Source: Doris montereyensis | Lineage: Eukaryota > Mollusca > Gastropoda > Nudibranchia > Dorididae | DNA length: 64,000 nt | Assembly: GCA_037039925.1 (NCBI GenBank) | Contig: JAXRKP010001164.1 | Location: 45,001 to 109,000 of the forward strand | Reading direction: 5' to 3' | Shown: one piece after another, positions 47,685 to 59,640 of the stretch | How positions within the stretch are numbered: the first letter of the stretch is position 1 | How the letters are laid out: every line of letters starts with the position of its first letter | The notes under the pieces: generated by a model | Seen by the model: the letters and a program-made list of their open reading frames with translations, nothing else | Database searches by the model: none | What the model was told of the DNA's origin: nothing | Position numbers and translations under genes: made by a program

Positions 47685-48075
47685 CAGCAATATTCGTCAT
47701 TATGACGGATAGATTTTGCCACTATCCATCATTAATTTTGATGGTGAAAGTTTGTCATTAATAACGGATGGACTTTGCCACTTTCCGTCATTAATGATAA
47801 ATGATGGACCTGAGCCTGATCCCAGTTAAATAAGGAATAGAATTTGTATGTTTGTCATGACTATAAGTATAATGTATTATACATTTAAAATCATCTAGAT
47901 GTATGGTAGATCTAATGATGATTTTATTTTGTTATTATATTTGATATTTTCAAGTTTCACTAGATTTCTACTTTCCCCCTGGGTGTGACAAATTAAACAT
48001 GAATATGGTGGACAGAAAACGAGTCACCATTAGATTTAGATGTGACTTGTGTTGATTTGTGAAATAACAAATCTC
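47685..48075 (+). repeat. Dispersed repeat with CCGTCATTAAT motifs, copy 2
   Basis: It aligns with 26935-27300 on the same strand over about 370 bp, including the TCATTAAT internal inverted repeats and the GGTAGATCTAATGATGATTT core. It also runs into a CT-rich tract. Confidence 0.8.
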
Positions 48076-48855
48076 TCTCTTGTTTATTGTGTCTCTCCTA
48101 TTAGTCCTATCTTTCTTGGCCTTGTCCTCTCTTTTTATCTTGTATTGTGTGTGTATCTCTCTCCTATCTTTCTTGGTCTTGTGTTTGTCTCTCTCAGTCA
48201 CCTGTGTGGTAAGTGTGTCTCCCCCCTTTCTATCTTTCTTAGGCTTTGTGACAGTGACATGTCACAATTTAACATCAGGTCTAGATCTATGTATTACATA
48301 TTTTTGGCAAGTGTGATTTGATATGAAGATATGTATGTGTGTGTCCCTCTCTGTGTCTTGCACATGTATGCAATGTAGGTGTCACTCTCCTATCTAGATC
48401 TATCTTTCTTGGTCTTGTGTTTCTCTCTCCCTCTCTATATTAATATATTATTTGTGTCTTGTAAAATACTCAGAACTAAAATCTAAATTTAATCTTAGAT
48501 CTAGAGCTAGATTCTAGATCTAATACTACCATCTAGATTTTCTGAAAGAAATCGTTGTAAGAACTAAGACTTAAAAGCGGATCCTACGGCAAGGTTGATG
48601 GACATTGTCAGTAATGCCAATGTCAGTCACTGATGAAGCGGTCAGCCCGGCAATGAATGAGGCTGAGAGTGAGATTGAGACTACTGACACTGTGTGACTG
48701 TGAGAGTGAGAGACTGAAGTGAAACTAGAGACTAGAGTGAGATGACGCGCTTACCGCGAGAGCGTACTGAGTACCGTCGAGAACCAAAAGGGTACTCATT
48801 TGTCATCCGTAATCAGCAATACATTCGATACTAATGACGATTAATATTGTAAAAT

Positions 48856-49302
48856 GGGAATGGGATAATGTTTTTTCACGACCGGTCGTGAATTTACCCA
48901 TGAAGAGTAAATTCACGACTCATAGAGTTCTGACCAATCAGCGACAGCCACTGACTTTGCTGCGTGGCGGGACTGGCTCTAGATCTAAAAAAAATCTAGG
49001 TCTATCCTATCGTCACAATCACAATAGGCCTAGCCTAGCTTTTGTCGAGGCACCTAAGTCTAAACACTAGGCTATAGGCCTTGTCCAGTCCAGTCATTGT
49101 CTAGGCGAGTCATAATACGGCCTATTTTCTGCATGGCCGCGACAATAGATGAGGTTACCCCTTTTGAGGAGCCTCCTTTTAAAGTTGGTGATGTTTTTCC
49201 ATCGTATGCCGACTTTAACTCTACATTTAAGGCATACTGTGGCGAGTCGTGAATTTACGCTTGAAAGGTAGATCACGACAGGTCGTGAAAAAACCGCCAC
49301 CC
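48856..49302 (+). mobile_element. Mutator-like (MULE) non-autonomous element, 9-bp target duplication
   Basis: The inverted ends contain TTTTTTCACGACC-GTCGTGA and GTAAATTCACGACTC over about 55 bp (48871-48925 against 49238-49296). The flanks are TTGTAAAAT at 48847-48855 and 49303-49311, a 9-bp target duplication typical of Mutator. From ATG 49132 the plus strand reads MAATIDEVTPFEEPPFKVGD then VFPSYADFNSTFKAYC, resembling the N-terminal FAR1/ZSWIM-like part of MULE transposases. This runs straight into the right end, so the element is internally deleted. Confidence 0.8.
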
Positions 49303-50365
49303 TTGTAAAATACATGTATTCCTCATAATGGCGAATTACCGGTCCGTGGCACATTGAAAAAAAAACGATATACTGCTGATACACCACATCAGACAGTTTG
49401 AGAGGCATTGAATCAGAGGAAATGGGGAGAGACATTGATACCGTCCGCAGTGAGTGTGCCATTCGCAAAATTAACTGATTTTCTACAATGACATTATTTT
49501 CTAGACTCCGAACTAATGGTAAAAGACCTGAAAATGCACACTTTTAGGACATGGATTCCTCGATGTCCTCATCCATTGAAACGTGGTGGTACTTGCGTAT
49601 CTAGAATAGTAAGGAGTACCGGTGTAACACGAGAAAATAACTCGGGAGTGAAATTGCCGCACGAAAGATTAAGAAGAAGATTAAGGGGGGGGGGGGGGCG
49701 CCCCCTGAAGTGATTTTTTTTTTGCTTTTGATTTTGGGTATTTGCTTTTAGTATATGAGGGGGTGAGATGCAACAACCGCTATATCATAGTTATGAATAA
49801 AATCACTCAAAATTTGTGCAGATCATCTATTCTATTCGATATCTAAAGAGCGGCGTCGGGTTGGTTTTTTTAATATTTTGGATAATTTGTTTTTTTTTAT
49901 GAATTTTTTAAAGTAATATATATGTTGTATAGAATCTATACAAAAATGACATTTTTATTACAAAAATAAATGTCTTCAAAGTTTACAAGATAAAAAAAAT
50001 AAACCGACGTCATTCTATTAATATTGACAAGAGGAACCTATGTGCCAAACAAACATAATACAAATCGTTCATTAAATGACGGAGGAGATTGTCCTTCCGG
50101 GCATGAGCCGGGCATCGCGCTGACAGGTTTGTAGCAGGCAAACGGTAAATCCCGGATGTAGCGCTGAACATAGTGTTGTATTGTAACAAACCGGCATTTA
50201 CCGGTCATAGTCATAACTACCCCTACCCCTACTGTAAATTTGTGTAAAATGTAACACACCCCCCCCCCCCCGCGCACACAAGAGAATTAGATCTACTCCC
50301 CTGATAAAATGCATCCCTTCCCCCTCACATTCTTCGCCATCGTAGAAAGGAAATAATTAATCACT

Positions 50366-52600
50366 TCATTGCCAACGGAACGACTTGAGCATCCCTACCC
50401 CATCCACGCGTTCCGTGTCTTTGCAGTTTAAGCAATGACTTGCTAGTGAATAGTTAGTCTCTATTTGGCGTCGCTTGTTTCTTGTTCCAGTGTCAAAAAT
50501 CAGAATCTTGTTAATTTTGTCAGCAAATGACAGGATGAGAAAGACGTCTGTGTCCGGTGATTTTATTATGATCCACTTAATCTCTTCTTGATTTGAAATG
50601 TATGAACAGTGAAGAATTATTCGAGTATCTGCTTCTTCTTGTGAAGAAAACAGATCTTGAACTGGTCTTGAAATCATTGATCTTCCATCTTCACTTGTTA
50701 TCATTTCACATCTGTCTTCACATACATAAAAAATCTCTCTGCCTAATAAATCAGGGGCATAAACATCCTTTTGAATTTCAGAGAGAAGAAACTGGGTCAG
50801 TGTTTTCTTATTGGTATCACTAGCCAAAAAATGCCTTCCAGTTTGATGGTATTTTCATGGCAGGTCCTTTAAGAAGGAAGGAGTCATTGGTTCGTCGTCT
50901 TCTGTCTCGTTCAATACTCTTTTATGGAGTCTGGTTTGTATGTGTCTGTAATTAGTGTAATAAAATGTACAGGTGCTCTCTGGGGCAAATTGTGTAGAAC
51001 TTTCTTTGCAAGCTCTCCAAATGTGTTGGGTATATCCGCAAGACTGTGAAAAAGGCCATTCCATCTATTACATGAACTGTACCTTGCATCTTTGAGATAT
51101 CTTCAGTGACAACAAACTCCTGTTTTTCAAGGGGCTAACTTAAGAGCGTTGCTTGTTTGTCTTTAGCAGGTGAGGCCATCCAGGAGGGAACAATGGATTG
51201 GTAAAACCTTCTCCATATCTATGTCATTAGGGGACAAAACCAGTAACTGTCCGAAAATTGAATTTCAAGCGACAGAACTATTACTTTGAAATAACTTGTC
51301 ATGTTTTAATGCCATTAAACTGTGCTTAGATTTTTGAAAAGGCTGCTGAAGTTTTTTTTTATCAAGGATTTTAAGTCTGTAAATAAAGTAAAACCTTCTC
51401 CATAAATGAGGGAACTTTCAACTTCTTTTGTTTTACTTTTACTCGGATGTTTGAAAACTGTTTTATCTTTTAGTCTTGAGTCAACGAAGCTCTAAATCGT
51501 TCCTTTCCATATCTATCCACTTCCATCATGTCATTTGCAACATGACACTTTCTTCCCAGATGACAAACAAACTAATGCATCAGTGCTCATTTCAAAAGGG
51601 TTGGTGAATTTGCAAGTATCACACCTTTTCTCGCTCAGCTGCCTTTCTGAATTAGTAATGTCTTTGTGACTATCAAGGGATGAATCCATGTTGGTAATTT
51701 CCTGCAAAGCTGAAACATACTGGGAATTGTGACATGTCACACACCATCTGTAATATGCGGGAAGGCTCCGCTAAAAAATCCTTATTTATGGTTTGGTCAA
51801 TTTGCAGCAGGCACATCAACCTGGACACACTGAATCCTCTGTTTTCAATCAAAGATTTCGCTTCTTCTGGTAGATTTAGAAGCATTACATAATACAGACT
51901 AAGATACTTTGCATAGTTGTGATTATTCATGCAAAACAGGAGGGGGCACAGCTTCTGTAAAGATGAAACATGCATGTCAAAGTTGTTGGTTCTTGTTGCC
52001 ACTGAAAACTGCAAAACATTCCATACTTTTTCCATGTAGTCAAACCAAAACTTTGCTGTACTTCCATGTTTTCCACATTTTACTTGTTCCTTGAAAAACT
52101 CGTATTGTGCAAATAAAAGGTTGAAATTTTCCGAGTTGACAGCATTGTCAAATTCAGCGTGGCATACATTTGTTTCTAGGGTTTTTACATCTGATGTTAG
52201 TTCTGTAATCAATTGATTTGAACATGTTTGAGTAAAAGAGGTGAGAAGCAATCTTTCAAGAGCCTCTACCATCCATGCATGTATCCTCATTGCTCGATTG
52301 TAATGTCTACCTTTCACTCGGTACACTGTCCAAAGAATCACTTGCGCATAGTCCTGCTTCTATCACTATTTCTTCAAAACCAGACCCTTTCATGAGTTTA
52401 CCATTATTACCAATGGCAGAAAGATAGGACATGATTGTATGAAAAGCGCCAAGATGAATGATAACGTTTTTGTAGATTTCTGGCTGGTTTCACACAATGT
52501 CAAAGGCTTTTTTGCTACTGCTAGGTCAAATGTTACAAAAAGTGAATTCTTGTCCTAAATCCCTAGTCGTATTCATTGAAATCTGCAAAAGCTTTTGAAC
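50366..52600 (-). pseudogene. Decayed copy of a multicopy EADTR/DTDV protein family
   Basis: It reads from about 52600 downward with several frameshifts: AFDIV, IIHLGAFHTIMSYLSAIG, LMKGSGFEEIVIEAGLC, VKGRHYNRAMRIHAWMVEAL, STAKFWFDYMEKVWNVLQFS, NNHNYAKYLSLYYVMLLNLP and QIDQTINKDF. After a gap come SDTNKKTLTQFLLSEI, SSQEEADTRIILHCSYI and IIKSPDTDVFLILSFADK. This set of motifs matches an unnamed, highly repeated invertebrate protein family familiar from cnidarian and mollusc genomes; it is probably mobile. EADTR plus SPDTDV resembles the acidic motifs of PIN/XPG-type nucleases (inference). It breaks off before the usual C-terminal 'GCDT' segment. Confidence 0.65.
51245..51390 (+). repeat. Direct repeat, copy 1
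   Basis: GAAAATTGAATTTCAAGCGA, CAGAACTATT, ATGCCATTAAACTGTGCTTA and GGCTGCTGAA recur at 52700-52850. It interrupts the EADTR-family coding remnant. Confidence 0.75.
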
Positions 52601-52699
52601 TGTTGATAATTCATTCATTGATCGGTGTCATATAATTATAATTCACAAGTGTTTGTTTCTCTTCTTTGTATTCAGCTGTGGCCGACAGCCAACCTTTCC

Positions 52700-52850
52700 A
52701 TCCTGAAAATTGAATTTCAAGCGACAGAACTATTGTTGAAATAACTTGTCAATGCCATTAAACTGTGCTTAGATAGTATTCAATATCTTTTTTAGAAAAC
52801 GGCTGCTGAAATTTGTTTTTTCTTATATAAGTCCTGTAAATAAATGAAAT
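52700..52850 (+). repeat. Direct repeat, copy 2
   Basis: It matches 51245-51390 in the same orientation and lies just upstream of the EADTR-family remnant. Confidence 0.75.
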
Positions 52851-53089
52851 GAAATACTCATAAAACATGAACGTAAATATTTTCACTACTCAAAATGACT
52901 GAAATGATTTTGCAAATAATATTCAATGCCTATAACTATAACTAAAAAAAAATTCCGAAAATTTTTGGTTTTGCACTCAATGACCTTCCAAGGGCCGTTC
53001 CTGCAGGCGACACTGGATTTTAGCATTCAATTTAGGATTGGGATTTCCAATCCAGTATAGGTCTTTTGACCCGTGGCCCACCGACTATG

Positions 53090-55541
53090 TTTTGGTTTTC
53101 TTGCATTTACTCTCATTCCTATTTTATTTAGTTCATTGTTCATCATGTTGCTATTCAACTGAAAAATCATTCTGATTTTCCAAACAAAACTAAATTTGAA
53201 AGCATTGCTACAATTACTGGTTTGAGACTCATTTTCCTCATTTTTGAGGATGTCTTTATGACTGAATGCACTGGATTTTAAATAATAAACAAAAGATGAG
53301 CTTATGAACGTAAATAACAATGACTGGAAATGAAATTTTTTGAGGACTTAGGATAAAACTATTTTTTTACTCCTAAAGTCCTAGATCTATATCTACATCA
53401 AATTCTTCAGATACGTTTCCAGCTATTCTCACTGCACATGTTAGTGTATTGTAAAAACTTTTAATAGTTTCTTCTATTATATTTTGCTCTACATTATGTT
53501 CTTTTAAGGTATGACATAGTTTGTCCCTTCTCACAGTGTCATTAGTGTCAAATGCCTTTTCTAAGTCTGTAAAACACAGGTACAAGTCAATGTTTCTCTC
53601 AAGGAATTTTTTTAATTATTTGGCTAATTGTAAATATATGGTCTTGTACATTTCTTTCTGGTCTGTATGCACTCTGATGTTCTTCAATCTGATCCTCTAC
53701 TCTTTTCCTTAGTCTCACTTCCAGTATCCTGGCATACACTTTGCCTGGTATTGGTATGCTAAGTAGTGATAACTGATATCCCTCTATGGTTTGAGCATTC
53801 CATAGTTGATCCTTTCTTATGTATTAGTACTACCATTTCATTAATTTTTTCCAGTCGTTTGGCACCTGCTTTGACTTCCATGCTTGTTGATGTATTGTAG
53901 TTGTTTGTCTGCCTCTCTCTTGGTTTTGTAATCATTATTGGATAAACTTGATCTGCTCCTACAGCCTTTCCTAATTTCACGTTTCTTATAGCTGTTTGGA
54001 GTACTTCCATTGAGATATATACATCTCCACTTGTCTCATCTGGATTACTTGTTACTCTTACTAATTGAACTGTACTCCTTGTTTCATATATATGTTCTCG
54101 AGGGATTATGTAATTGTAATTGTTGAAAATTCTTTCTCCACGTTTCCATGATTTCGCTGTTTTCTTTTATTATTTCCCCTTTGGCGTTCTTAATTTGTCG
54201 TATTGCACGTGCTTTGGTCTTTCTCATGCTCTTTATTGCTCCCCACAACAACTTTTGATTTCCTTGATAGCTTTCTTGAAGTCTTTGTCCAAACTCTTCC
54301 CACTGTTCCTATTTTGTTTTCCTAACTTCCTCTTTAGCGATAGTTCTTTTATTCACATAAATCCTATTCCTATCCTCTAGCTTCACTGTTTGGTTTGCAA
54401 GTATTTCTTTGATCTTAGTTTTGACATTCTCATTGGACCATGCTGTTCTTTTCCTATCTCCTTTAATTTGTTTCCTATCACAGTAAAAAAGACCTCTTCA
54501 GTACAACTGAGGAGTGTTTCTTTATACATTTGCTACTTTTATCCTTATCTTATATTCCATGTTCCATCTGCCCTTCATTGATATTTTTTTTATCCTGGAT
54601 TGGTATATCTGTTTTACTATTGGTTTATTTAGTTCCGCTATTTTGAGTTTAGTAGCTCTCTTCTCTTTCCTTTTCTGTTTGTTTTCTTCATTCAGTAATC
54701 TCATTTTGGCAATCACTAGATGATGATCACTAAATATTTCAGCTCCTTTGTTTACTCTTGCATCCATTGTACCGTAAACAATGGAGCTGCTAACTATAAT
54801 GTAGTCTATGATTAACTTTTCACATCTGTCTTCATTAACTCTTGTATATTTGTGGATATCTTTATTTGAGGAAAAAAGATGTTGGCTATTTTCATGTTAT
54901 TCTTTAGGCAAAAATCTATTAGTTTCTCTGCAATAGGAGAAGTTGTTGTCTCTTCTTCTTTACCTATTAGTATTACTCCTCCTGATTTTTCTACTTTGTT
55001 GCCTACTCTAGCGTTTTAAATTTCCTAAAACCATTAGTTCCTGTTTGGGTGTAAGATTCTCTGCAGCTATTTGTAAATCGTTTTCGAAGATATCTTTTTC
55101 TTATTTGGTGACATCTTCGTTTGGTCCATAAGCTGTTAATAATTCAATTTCTTTTTCTTTTGGTTTAATATTTACCTTTATTTAACTTTAACTTTAATAA
55201 TAATAATTAATAGCCGTGAGCTTATAGATTTCCAACTTTCTTAGTCTAGTACTTTTCATGCCTTTTAACTTTTAATACTTTTATGTATTAGGAGGCCTAC
55301 TCCTGCTCTAGCTCTATCTTTGACATAATGACACCTACTTCTGAGAAGATTAAAGTATGATTTGATCTTACATTTTCTATTCCTTGTCCTTTTTTCTTTG
55401 TTTCTGTAATGGCCAAAATGTCTATTTTGAAGTTTTCCATTTCTTCAGCTAATTCTCTGTTTTCCATTTATTATTGCCCTAATATTCCAAAAATCGCAGT
55501 CCGTATCGTTTCCATATTCATCTTCGAAAGATCATGCTGGG
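53090..55541 (-). mobile_element. Decayed non-LTR retrotransposon (APE endonuclease + RT)
   Basis: On the minus strand from about 55540: an endonuclease start, ELAEEMENFKIDILAITETK followed by KKGQG; an endonuclease end, GAEIFSDHHLVIAKMRL; an RT entry, NVKLGKAVGADQ; NEMVVLIHKKGSTMECSNHR; LEKAFDT and CAVRIAGNVSEEFDV; then NELNKIGMRVNARK. There are many frameshifts and no C-terminal tail; the element ends at about 53090. It is the same family as the foldback in PDK intron 7. Clade not assigned. Confidence 0.82.
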
Positions 55542-55543
55542 TA

Positions 55544-56034
55544 CAGTGCAATCCCCGATAACGACATCTCCGAATAACGACAATCCCCCGATAGCGACAT
55601 GGATCCCTGGTCCCGTTTTTTTTTGGGCTTTATATCATTAGTAAAAAAAAACTCCGAATAGCGACGTGAAACCTCCCAATAACGACATAAGTCTAGCCGT
55701 AAACACTACATTTGACATGAAAATTTGATCAATATTGACAAGACGTATTCTTAGCAATGAAAACACTTCTTTTCGGCCAATGACAACGTGTGAGATTATT
55801 TCTCCATCTCTGAGGGTACCAAGGCCGTGACAATCAGCTAGTAAACTCATCTGCTGGCTCTACCAACCCCACCACACCGGCCCTTTTCAGGGCCCCATCA
55901 CATCTTCCCAATTGACTAGCCTCACTCGTAACGCCCCCTTTCGCCGCCATTTTGAAAAATTCTGAATAACGACATCCCCGATAACGACACGATTGTTCGG
56001 TCCCGAGCGATTTCGTTATCGGGGGATTGCACTG
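55544..56034. mobile_element. pogo/Tigger-like MITE, TA target duplication
   Basis: The inverted ends are CAGTGCAATCCCCGATAACG on the left and CAGTGCAATCCCCCGATAAC (reverse complement) on the right. TA flanks both sides (55542-55543, 56035-56036). The length is 491 bp, with internal AATAACGACAT motifs. It is inserted in the 5' part of the LINE-associated block; the uninterrupted paralogue is at 63925-63950. Confidence 0.85.
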
Positions 56035-56036
56035 TA

Positions 56037-56720
56037 TATCAATAATATCATATTTATTTCTCTGAATCAATGGATTATGGGGAAGCAGGTGATTGGCCCA
56101 CTGTACTTGAGGTACATGGTTGTTTTCTGTCAGGGTTAACTTCCTTAGCTTTTGGTCTGCCAAGACCCGCCTGCAGCAAAGCAGTGGGAGACCCGTGGAG
56201 GGCGGGATCGCCTAATCCCCATACAGGTACTTACCTGTCCACTACCCAACACTTTGTTTTCACTATTTAATTCTCGACATCCAATTTGCTCACACCATTG
56301 CTCATGCATAACTAGTTTCCAGCTTTGTCATGTGCTTAATGAAGCAATTGGATTTTTTTTGTCTTCTCTTTTCCTATGCAGATGTGGCCATTTCTATTGT
56401 GAGACATATTTTTTGGATGAAGTTCATCCCAAAAAGATCTGTCTTAAGTGTAATTTCCCCACTGACGGCTATGTCAAATGTGCGACAAGTGAATAGATCA
56501 GCAGATCCATGGGAATGGGATTGACTTTTTGTCTTATCATAAGTTTTCACATGACTACAAAATTAATTTTTAATTTCTTTTCATTTGATATCAAATCAGT
56601 TTCTTTAATAGTTCTAAGACCTTTTTGCCTCTAATGTTTCTGTCTTTAACCGGGTTTGTGTTGGTTTGACCACCAAGAAAATGTGAAAAATAGTGACCAG
56701 CAACACTACTCTGCATTATC
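56037..56720 (+). repeat. Inverted duplicate block, copy 1
   Basis: About 680 bp, matching the reverse complement of 63285-63940. Landmarks are TATTTATTTCTCTGAATCAA, GAAGCAGGTGATTGGCCCAC, AACCGGGTTTGTGTTGGTTT and CAACACTACTCTGCA. It contains a RING exon at 56382-56488. Confidence 0.85.
56382..56488 (+). pseudogene. RNF212-like RING-finger exon, copy 1
   Basis: Acceptor TTTTCCTATGCAG, then CGHFYCETYFLDEVHPKKIC and LKCNFPTDGYVKCAT, then a weak donor ACAA|GTGAAT. The C-x-H-x3-C ... C-x2-C spacing and following residues resemble the meiotic SUMO/ubiquitin ligase family RNF212/Zip3. One zinc-ligand Cys is Tyr here (ETYF), so the copy is probably dead. Confidence 0.5.
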
Positions 56721-57309
56721 TATCTTAATATTCTATCATCATAATATTTTATTTTCTCTAATAGTTCATTCTTCTTAGATATATATTTACTATTACTATT
56801 ACATTTATTCATCTCTTCTCGACCATATTTTATTTGTTCCTTCTTTTGATCTTTTCTACTTTTGCGCCTCGGCTTTTGATCGACATGTTTTACATTGAGA
56901 CTTAACTCCATCTTTCTTTGATTTTGTCTTTTCGATTTATATCATTAATAGATTCAGTAGCATTGCAACCAGTACACTTCTTTTTTATAGGATTCATTTG
57001 AGATAAACAATATTTTTATACTTTTATTTTTCGATTATAATGGTAATTCGATAGATAATTTAACTGATAGTAGTGATGATAGCATTGTTTATATTTTTCT
57101 TTATTATTTTGACTGTTTTTGTTTTAATACTTTTCTGCAATCAATACATTTTGAATTTACACCAATTGGCTTTGTATGATGTTTATGATATTCATCAAGT
57201 AATTTAAATTCATAGCAACTGCTATATTTTTTTTCTGCTCATTTTATTACTATTAGGAATAATTGTAAATTACGTAAAGTTGGTGTGTACAAAATGATCT
57301 GCAGCTCAA

Positions 57310-58066
57310 TGCGTTAAAAACAAAAGAGCAAAATTTAATTCAAAATGCATTACCAAAGATATAAAGCGAGTTGAAATACATCTCCAAGACGTTGAAATAG
57401 TCGAAGACTTTAAGAATCTTGGTGTTTTAATCAACAACTCTCTAACTTTCAATAATCATGTAGAAAATATCATTAAGAAAGCTTCACAGCGGTTGTACAT
57501 TCTCAGAAAATGACGAGTCTTTGGTACAAGCAAAAGTACCATGAAACAAATTTTTAATTGTTATTGTTGAGTATCATAACTTTTGGCATTACTGTATGGT
57601 ATGGAGGGTGTGGTGTAAGGCAGAAAAATAAGTTACAAAGATTGGTAAAAGAATCAGGAAATATAGTCAATGAGAAATTGCAAAGCGTGGAGCAGTGCTA
57701 TAAAAAAGCTGTAGAAAGAAAATCCCTTTCAATTATTGATGAAGTAAAACATCCTCTGAACAGTGAATTTATGTTACTTCCATCTGGCAGAAGATATAGA
57801 GAATCTCGGTGTAGAACCAACCGACATAAAGCTACATTTGTCCCCTATATAAAATTTATCAACACTAATGTCGAAACAAGCAAATGAAGTAAAATTATAA
57901 GTCAAAATATTTCCTATTGATCTAACACATAGACTAGTAAATCTGATAAGAGTTTTAAGACAATGTACATCTATTGCTGTTACTAAGTTGCCTCTCTGCA
58001 GAACATTGACAATATTATAATGTCATTATCATGGTTGTCTTGGTTGATAATGGAATGCTGGTTGAG

Positions 58067-58138
<72 letters not shown>

Positions 58139-58223
58139 AGAGGAGGGAGAGAGAGAAAGAGGGAGGGAGAGAGGGAGGGAGGGAGAGGAGAGAGAGGAGA
58201 GAGAGAGAGGGAGGGAGGGAGGG

Positions 58224-58279
<56 letters not shown>

Positions 58280-58855
58280 GGAGGGAGAGCGAGAGGGAGG
58301 AGAGAGAGGGAGGGAGGGAGAGAGGAGGGAGGGAGAGAGAGAGGGAGGGAGAAAGGGAGAGAGAAAGAGAGAGGGAGAGAAAAAAGAGAGAGGGAGAGAA
58401 AAAGAGACAGAGGGAGAGAGAAGAGAGAGAGAAAGAGAGAAAGAGAGAGAGAGAAGAGAGAGGAGAGGGAGAGAGGAGAGAGAAGGAGAAGAAATATAAA
58501 TCCTCAAATTGTGTAATTATTTTCTGTATCTACTTTTACTTATATTATTATGATATTTTTGCCTGTTCATTTCACCATCTATTATGATGTTGGCAACTAT
58601 TAGAAATATTACGAATGCTAGTACTACTTCTCAAGACTACTATGTTCACCGCTATTATTATGATTAACTTTTGTTGTTGTCAATTGTCATTGCTATCTTT
58701 GTTTCTTTTTGTTTTTTTTTTGTTGTTTTTTACCATCGTCATTATTATCACCCTTAGTTGGCTTTGTTATGTGGATTGTGAAGTGTAAAATGATTTATGT
58801 GAACCTAACATGAATTGCCTGAAAAGGACAATAAAGATTTATTATTAATTATTAA
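57310..58855 (+). mobile_element. CR1/L2-like LINE 3' end
   Basis: The RT C-terminal region is readable across frameshifts: DFKNLGVLINNSLTFNNHVE, NIIKKASQRLYILRK, IITFGITVWYGGCGVRQKNK and RKSLSIIDEVKHPLNSEFML, then LPSGRRYRESRCRTNR. The 3' UTR holds a long GA tract (58069-58495). It ends in GGACAATAAAGATTTATTAT, a common LINE 3' terminus, at about 58826-58855. Confidence 0.8.
58069..58495. repeat. 427-bp purine tract (GA/GGGA)
   Basis: It is almost purely purine on the plus strand, mixing (AG)n with GGGA and GGGAG units. Long frames on either strand through it are artefacts. Confidence 0.95.
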
Positions 58856-59059
58856 ATTAATTTTCAAAGTTTCTCCGGGTGACTCTTTTTGTTTCGTGGT
58901 TTGGTGTTTATTTTACCTTGATTACAGGGAATATAACTTATAAGTGAAGACGTTAAGTGAGCTTTGAAATACAGTGCGTGGGCAGAACCCTGAAAGAAAA
59001 ATGTTTTCTTTTATAAACTATGAATCGCCCCCACAAGCACAGCGGGGCGATTTACACGT

Positions 59060-59165
59060 TTAAAAAAAAAAATCTATTATATATTTACTGTCAATAACAG
59101 TTATACTTTGATGATATTTCTATTACATGATTACTGTTAATAACAGTTATACCTTGTGATAGGTC
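59060..59165. repeat. ~45-bp duplication
   Basis: TTACTGTCAATAACAGTTAT ACTTTG and TTACTGTTAATAACAGTTAT ACCTTG form a tandem pair. Confidence 0.7.
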
Positions 59166-59429
59166 TAGAGTACAAATGCTATACCCACCCACCATACACC
59201 AGCGGCCACTATATAATATAAGTACACACATATCATATTTCTTTTCATTGATTAAATTATATCCAATAAGTTACAGTAAAGAGTTACAGAATTCATTCAT
59301 GAGTGACTTCCCTTTAGTTTCGACATCTTTTCCTGCTTGTTTGCCAGGTATCGACTTTCAAACATGACACAGTTTGGATATTTTTATTTTATATCATTAG
59401 GTGACCGTGGCTATTTACAGGGAATTTTT

Positions 59430-59640
59430 ACCACAAATCGGACAAATCTCGTTAATTGCACTATTGGATGGAGCAGTTCATTCTGTTCACATTGATACCA
59501 TAACAAAGGCTCAGTATCCGTTCTTTCATTTTATACGATTTTATTTTGAAATGATGCCGTCACACCATTGGTTGTACCATAAAAACTGGAAATTTTGTCT
59601 TACCGGGTACGTATAAAAAGTTGATACTCATTTTAATTAC
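59430..59640 (+). repeat. Dispersed repeat, copy 2
   Basis: It matches 24330-24530: TTGCACTATTGGATGGAGCA, CATAACAAAGGCTCAGTAT and AAGTTGATACTCATTTTAA. It keeps a longer open frame than copy 1 (LIALLDGAVHSVHIDTITKA), but no family was recognised. Confidence 0.7.

Noticed and set aside
53521..54723. Plus-strand frames rich in Phe/Leu/Ser
   Set aside because: They are antisense shadows of the LINE coding remnant on the minus strand.
56070..56270. Frame MDYGEAGDWPTVLEV... conserved in both inverted blocks
   Set aside because: Conservation includes the non-coding flanks and simply follows the duplication; no known domain.
57983..58516. Long open frames of 150-174 codons on both strands (SLSLSL / RERERE)
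   Set aside because: They are translations of a GA/GGGA purine tract and have no amino-acid signature beyond the repeat.
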